Of a stretch of DNA of 57,415 nt, positions 52,701-57,415 are shown piece by piece. The translations under genes and the position numbers were made by a program. Below the pieces are notes generated by a model that ran no database searches, had not been told where the DNA came from, and was given only the letters and a program-made list of their open reading frames with translations. Each line of letters begins with the position of its first letter. The first letter of the stretch is position 1. The stretch spans positions 1-57,415 of the forward strand of contig JAGOEM010000004.1 of assembly GCA_017997715.1 (NCBI GenBank), read 5' to 3'. This stretch comes from Ottowia sp. (lineage in GTDB: Bacteria; Pseudomonadota; Gammaproteobacteria; Burkholderiales; Burkholderiaceae_C).

Positions 52701-52995
52701 CGGACAGGGCGAACTGCAGCGTCACCATCGACACGCCGGTGGCGCTGGTGCTGCTCATGCGCTCCAGGCCGGACATCTGGCCGAACTGGCGTTCCAGCGG
52801 CGCGGTGACGGTGCGGCTCATCACATCGGGGCTGCCGCCGGGGTACAGCGTCTGCACCTGAATGGTCGGGTAGTCCACCTGCGGCAGCGCCGCCAGCGGC
52901 AAAAAGCGCAGGCCGACCAGGCCCGCCAGCACGATGGCGACCATCAGCAAACCGGTGGCCACCGGGCGCTGGATGAATAGGCGCGAGACGTTCAT
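49741..52995 (-). CDS. mdtB: RND efflux transporter subunit MdtB
   Basis: A 1084-residue RND pump. Seen are FIQRPVATGLLMVAIVLAGL, GLERMSSTSATGVSMVTLQF, ALTIATGFVVDDAIVMIENI (Asp pair) and LVLLIGIVKKNAIMMIDFAI. It is followed by mdtC with a GTGA overlap and preceded by mdtA with a 158-bp gap. Compared with E. coli MdtB, a segment of about 25 residues is inserted after LGAWTG in the first porter loop, and a Glu/Ala/Gly/Asp-rich tail is added after RFGENA. Both additions coincide with repeat copies 15 and 14. Confidence 0.92.
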   Translation of the reverse strand: MNVSRLFIQRPVATGLLMVAIVLAGLVGLRFLPLAALPQVDYPTIQVQTLYPGGSPDVMSRTVTAPLERQFGQMSGLERMSSTSATGVSMVTLQFALSESMDAAEQQVQAAINGASTLLPADLPAPPVYAKVNPADAPILTLAIRSASLPLTEVQNMVNTRLALKISQISGVGLVTLAGGQRPAVRVQGNVEALAALGLGLDSISSAITAGNASGAKGSFDGPQRAYTINSNDQLMTAQQYRELIVAYKNGAPIRLKDVAKVVDGSENDRLGAWTGIKNESASRPSDARQGVDSSENGALYPAIILNVQRQPGANVIATVDAIKKQLPALEQSLPGSVTVEVLTDRTLGIRASVQHVQLELLLAVVMVVLVIFFFLHSWRATLIASIAVPISLIGSIAVMYLMGYSLNNLSLMALTIATGFVVDDAIVMIENISRHREMGKPPFRAAMEGAGEIGFTIISLTVSLIAVLIPLLFMQEVIGRLFREFAVTLAITILISAVVSLTLVPMMSARWLEPLDHAAQRGLGRWVQSRLDRVVAQYDRGLHWVLAHQPLTLVVAVATLVVTGLLYWGMPKSLFPTQSTGQLQGSVQADATVSFDRMATLQDAVAKLVLRDPAVQSISSVVGVDAANNTMLSSGRLTINLASRGVLGDSEATVMQRLRDGVAQSVPGATLYLQPTQDLTVDSARGATEFRFDLEGVNTALVNEWAQRLVRRLQDVPEVRHATTDAGAAGLSAMVHIDRDTASRLGVTASALDNTLYNAYGQRIVSTIFTETNQYRVILEAARGDVVSLATLRDLPVKTSSGGTTPLSSFATVAEEPAPLQVTRVGQYPSATVGFDLSPGVSLGTAVNAVQAAAQAEGLPEAIQLRMTGAAGAYESSLSNQLWLILAAVVCVYIVLGVLYESYVHPLTILSTLPSAGVGALLALWITNHPLDVVGIIGLVLLIGIVKKNAIMMIDFAIEAERVQGKSPQDAIHQAALLRFRPILMTTLAALAAALPMMLSVGDGAELRRPLGLAIFGGLVLSQLLTLFTTPVVYLWFDRLGQRFGENAINKEAGSADAAGAGGPFDSNTGSTDEPPVSPRGTA
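49788..49852 (-). repeat. Dispersed hairpin repeat, copy 14 (mdtB C-terminal tail)
   Basis: On the minus strand: AAGAAGCTGGTAGCGCCGAT, then GCGGCGGGCGCTGGCGGCCC, then ATTTGATTCAAATAC. It is in sense, at about residues 1048-1069, read as E-A-G-S-A-D-A-A-G-A-G-G-P-F-D. It forms most of the C-terminal tail. Confidence 0.82.
52111..52166 (-). repeat. Dispersed hairpin repeat, copy 15 (inside mdtB porter loop)
   Basis: On the minus strand: AAAAATGAGAGCGCATCAC, then GCCCGTCTGACGCGCGCCAG, then GGGGTTGATTCG. The GCGCATCACGCCCGTCTGAC part resembles copy 11. It is in sense, at about residues 276-295, read as N-E-S-A-S-R-P-S-D-A-R-Q-G. Confidence 0.68.
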
Positions 52996-53153
52996 GCGCG
53001 GCCCGTCGGGTCAATGGCGGCAGGCCGCTGCGCGCCACCGTGGCGGGCGGCCAAGGCGCACCGCGCCAACGCGGCGCGGGTGGCGGCAATCGGTTGCAGC
53101 CCAAACAGCAGGCGGCTTGGTGGATGTGGCATGGCGGCTGGGTTCACAGCGTG

Positions 53154-54884
<1,731 letters not shown>

Positions 54885-55093
54885 GGTGGGTGAAAACTTC
54901 TGGTTCGGCGGGGCTGGGCGGTGCGCATCGTGCGCACCAGCTGACCAGACGGCGCATCGTAGCCGTTGCACCTGCCGCCTTAATTGTCGGCCTATTGAAG
55001 ATTTGTAAAGCCCGCCCGGTGCCCGGTAAAAGTTGCGCCGTTGCCTGCTATTTGCGCGCCGACCTGCTATGGTCGCCGCCACTGGAATGCCCG

Positions 55094-55441
55094 ATGGACG
55101 CCCCCGACCACCGCCGTCACCGATCCGAAAAGCGCACCTGGGTGCGCGAGGAGCTGCTGCAACTGCTGGCCGTGGCGGCCACGCTGGCCGGCTTGTCCAT
55201 CACCTCGGTGGCGCTGCTGCACACGGTGGGCCACACCCGGCTGACCCCCACCATCGCCGACGACGTGCTGATGCTGTCGGCGCTGCTGTTTCTGCTGTGT
55301 ACCTACGCCATCTTCTTTGCGCTGCGCACGCGCAAGCCACGCTGGGCGCTGCTGCTTGAACGCGTGGCGGACGCCCTGTTCCTGCTGGCGCTGACCGGCA
55401 TGGTGGCGTCGGGCTTCATCATGGTCTACACCTTGCTCTAA
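55094..55441 (+). CDS. Hypothetical small membrane protein
   Basis: A 115-residue product with a charged N-terminus (MDAPDHRRHRSEKRTWVREE) and three hydrophobic helices (LLAVAATLAGLSITSVALLH, VLMLSALLFLLCTYAIFFAL, ALFLLALTGMVASGFIMVYT). It is transcribed away from mdtA. No family was recognised. Confidence 0.7.
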   Translation: MDAPDHRRHRSEKRTWVREELLQLLAVAATLAGLSITSVALLHTVGHTRLTPTIADDVLMLSALLFLLCTYAIFFALRTRKPRWALLLERVADALFLLALTGMVASGFIMVYTLL

Positions 55442-55521
55442 ACGGCCCTAAGCGGCCGCGCCCGCCGGCCAAAGGCCTGGCCCGGCGTGCCAGGCGCGCG
55501 CAGCACTGGTTCGGCCTTGCC

Positions 55522-55848
55522 TCAGGCCGCCAGCGATACCAGGCGCCAGCCTGCCTGGGCGGTGCCGTCTTCCAGCAGCAGATCGATGTTGGGGTGCGCG
55601 CCGGGGTGGGCGCGCGCGTCGGCCACGTGTTCGGCAAACCAGGCCAGGCCTTGCGCCACCGCTGCGGGCGACAGCGCGCCGCCAAAGCGCTCGGCCAGCG
55701 CGTGGTACACGCGCAGCGAACCCATCTTGCCGGGCGCAGCGGGAATGTGGTGCACCACGGCGCCGCTGGCGTCCACGATGTCCAGGCCGCGCAGGTGGTC
55801 GGCCGCTGGCAGGGTGGCCAGAATGTCTTTGAAGGTCGATGTGCTCAT
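55522..55848 (-). CDS. DUF2322 family protein
   Basis: A 108-residue cytosolic protein with the family's pattern: TFKDILATLPAADHLRGLDI, VVHHIPAAPGKMGSLRVYHA, LAWFAEHVADARAHPGAHPN, IDLLLEDG. Function of the family is unknown. It lies 47 bp downstream of the GFA gene and may be co-transcribed with it and uppP. Confidence 0.82.
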   Translation of the reverse strand: MSTSTFKDILATLPAADHLRGLDIVDASGAVVHHIPAAPGKMGSLRVYHALAERFGGALSPAAVAQGLAWFAEHVADARAHPGAHPNIDLLLEDGTAQAGWRLVSLAA

Positions 55849-55895
55849 GCGCCTGATTGTGCCAACGCGGCCTCTGGCATCGGCCGCCGCGGCGG

Positions 55896-56243
55896 TCAGA
55901 ACGCCAGCCCGTCCACCGGGGTGCGCACCAGGCTGGCCAGGTCCACCCCTTCCAGGCAGCGCACGTTGATGGCCGCCAGTTCGGTGCCATCCGGCGCGCG
56001 GCCCAGCCCGAACGGCGCGCAGCCGCAGCGCGGGCAGAACTTGTGCGCGATCACGTGCTTGTGAAAGCTGTAGCTGGCCAGTTCGCCCTCGCCCGCCTGT
56101 ATGTGCAGCAGCGCCCGGTCATGAAAGCTCAGCAGATAGCCCTTGCGCTGGCAGTGCGAACAATTGCATTCGGCCACCGGCCCCAGCGCCGGGGCATTCA
56201 GCGTAAAGCGCGTCTGGCCGCAGTGGCAGCTGCCCTGGTACAT
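55896..56243 (-). CDS. GFA family zinc protein
   Basis: A 115-residue protein of the glutathione-dependent formaldehyde-activating (GFA/Mss4-like) family. Metal ligands are visible as CHCGQ near the N-terminus, CNCSHCQRKG and, further on, KFCPRCGCAPFG. Members bind zinc; only a few act on S-hydroxymethylglutathione, so the exact role is open. The gene follows uppP by 7 bp. Confidence 0.88.
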   Translation of the reverse strand: MYQGSCHCGQTRFTLNAPALGPVAECNCSHCQRKGYLLSFHDRALLHIQAGEGELASYSFHKHVIAHKFCPRCGCAPFGLGRAPDGTELAAINVRCLEGVDLASLVRTPVDGLAF

Positions 56244-56250
56244 GGCGGGT

Positions 56251-57075
56251 TCAGTCCTGCCACACCACCCAGCCCATGGACCAGGTCAGCAAGACGATCA
56301 CGCCAAAGGCGATGCGGTACCAGGCAAAGGGCACAAAGCTGTTGGTGGAGATGTAGCGCAGCAGCCAGCGCACGCACAGCCAGGCGCTGATGAAGCTGAA
56401 CAGCAGGCCCACGCCAAACATCGGGATGTCGGCCACCGACAGCAGGTCGCGCTCTTTGTACAGTGAATACACGCCCGCGCCGATCAGCGTGGGAATGGCC
56501 AGGAAGAAGGAAAAATCTGTCGCCGTCTTGCGCGACAGGCCCAGCAGCATGCCGCCGATGATGGTGGCGCCCGACCGGCTGGTGCCCGGAATCATGGCCA
56601 GGCACTGCACCAGGCCGACCTTCAGCGCGTCCAGCGGCGTCATGTCGTCCACGCTGTGCACGCGCGCCGCGCTTTGCGGGCGCCGTTCGGCCCACAGGAT
56701 GACGAAGGCGCCCAGGATGAAGGTGGTGGCCACCACCTGCGGGGTGAACAGGTTGGCCTTGATCGCCTTGCCGAACAGCAGGCCCAGCACCACGGCGGGG
56801 AAAAAACCAATCAGCACATTCAGCGCAAAGCGCTGCGCCTGGCGGCTGGTGGGCAGCGCCACCACGGTTTCGCGGATCTTTTGCCAGTACACGATGATCA
56901 CCGCCAGGATGGCGCCGGTCTGGATGGCGATCTCGAACACCTTGGCCTTGGTGCCGGTGAAGTCCAGCAGGCTGCCGGCCAGGATCAGATGCCCGGTGGA
57001 TGAGATGGGCAAAAACTCGGTCAAGCCCTCCACGATGCCCATGATCGCGGCCTTGACCAGTAAAACGGTGTCCAA
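56251..57075 (-). CDS. uppP: Undecaprenyl-diphosphate phosphatase
   Basis: A 274-residue polytopic inner-membrane enzyme that recycles the lipid carrier for cell-wall synthesis. Both family signatures are present: [20 protein letters not shown] at the N-terminus and [19 protein letters not shown] in the middle. Length is typical. It is the first gene of a probable uppP-GFA-DUF2322 unit. A ribosome binding site (AAGGAAT) precedes the start. Confidence 0.94.
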   Translation of the reverse strand: MDTVLLVKAAIMGIVEGLTEFLPISSTGHLILAGSLLDFTGTKAKVFEIAIQTGAILAVIIVYWQKIRETVVALPTSRQAQRFALNVLIGFFPAVVLGLLFGKAIKANLFTPQVVATTFILGAFVILWAERRPQSAARVHSVDDMTPLDALKVGLVQCLAMIPGTSRSGATIIGGMLLGLSRKTATDFSFFLAIPTLIGAGVYSLYKERDLLSVADIPMFGVGLLFSFISAWLCVRWLLRYISTNSFVPFAWYRIAFGVIVLLTWSMGWVVWQD

Positions 57076-57127
57076 GCGAATTCCTTGATTAGCGGATGTG
57101 ATGCGCGGCCAGCGCGCCAGTCAGCTA

Positions 57128-57182
57128 CACCATTGGTAGCTGCCCGCGCTGATTCTACGGGCGTTAGAGGCCGTTTTTGCTT
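57128..57182 (+). repeat. Dispersed hairpin repeat, copy 16
   Basis: ACCATTGGTAGCTGCCCGCG, then CTGATTCTACGGGC, then GTTAGAGGCCGTTTTTGC. It lies about 55 bases upstream of uppP, in or near its promoter region. Confidence 0.8.
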
Positions 57183-57415
57183 AAGAAAAGGTAAGCGCGC
57201 GGCGCGGTGCCTGTGCGGTGGGCGCGATCCGGGACGATGTGCGCGTGCGCCGGCTTGGCCGGAAGGCGCTGCCTTGCAGCCCGTGGGGCGCGTTGACGTT
57301 GGCGCCGCGTGCCATCGGCTGCTGGCACCAGCGCGTGGCATCAGCGCGCGCCATGACCGCCTGCGCTGTAGCGGCCATGGGCGGGCACGCTGGTGACGGC
57401 GCGCCGCCCTTGAAT
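57183..57415. other. Right-edge segment, no gene called
   Basis: A minus-strand frame is open from the right edge to 57181 and could be the end of a gene, but its product (Arg/Ala/Pro-rich, with segment MARGANVNAPHG) has no recognised domain. I see nothing else in it. Confidence 0.25.

Noticed and set aside
57181..57378. 65-codon minus-strand gene at the right edge
   Set aside because: Arg/Ala/Pro-rich product with no domain; may be the end of a gene outside the window, so it is not called.

Overview
The window is a GC-rich (by eye in the mid-60s percent) betaproteobacterial chromosome segment, most likely from the Comamonadaceae (Acidovorax/Ottowia-like). The grounds are protein character, codon use and a short repeat that I recognise, without a name, from that family. 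No rRNA, tRNA, phage, IS transposase or CRISPR array was seen.

Layout. 1-192 is the tail of a penicillin-binding protein 1C gene. 579-9821 is an iron-type uptake module: FecI-like sigma factor, FecR-like anti-sigma factor, FecA-like TonB receptor with signalling domain, three small or medium inner-membrane proteins (DUF3649, PepSY, DUF3325) joined by ATGA overlaps, and two tandem YncE-like beta-propeller lipoproteins ending at a strong terminator. 10055-11022 is a pair of inverted, mosaic, non-coding repeats. 11409-15576 carries gor, a DedA protein, a type II HAD hydrolase and an FMN alpha-hydroxyacid dehydrogenase. 15811-19048 is a Fur-box-preceded fiu/piuC siderophore pair. 19170-28510 holds an isoprenylcysteine-methyltransferase-like gene and two very large minus-strand genes (DUF349; DUF748/AsmA-like). 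28670-29359 is non-coding but structured, followed by a lytic transglycosylase. 30214-37376 is a haem uptake operon (hmuR-Y-S-T-U-V) with a Fur-like box, in which hmuU is frameshifted. 37805-44657 contains a ZTP-type riboswitch, glyA, a zinc-ribbon membrane protein, nrdR, a TonB-like protein, trxC, DUF3820, an aminotransferase and nth. 44949-54884 is an MdtABC-type RND efflux operon with its own outer-membrane channel. 55094-57075 has a small membrane protein, DUF2322, GFA and uppP.

Three TonB receptors, each with its own helper genes and a Fur-like site upstream of its transcription unit, make iron and haem acquisition the main theme.

The most unusual signal is a hairpin-forming repeat of about 55-65 bp, found at least 16 times in 57 kb. 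Seven copies lie between genes (one of them overlapping a stop codon). Nine lie inside or at the end of protein-coding genes (DUF349 x2, DUF748 x3, mdtB x2, mdtC, DUF3820) without breaking the frame. Copies read in the same orientation always use the same reading frame and so add related peptides to unrelated proteins. This resembles in behaviour the protein-coding palindromic elements described in Rickettsia, and I know of no description of it in this family.
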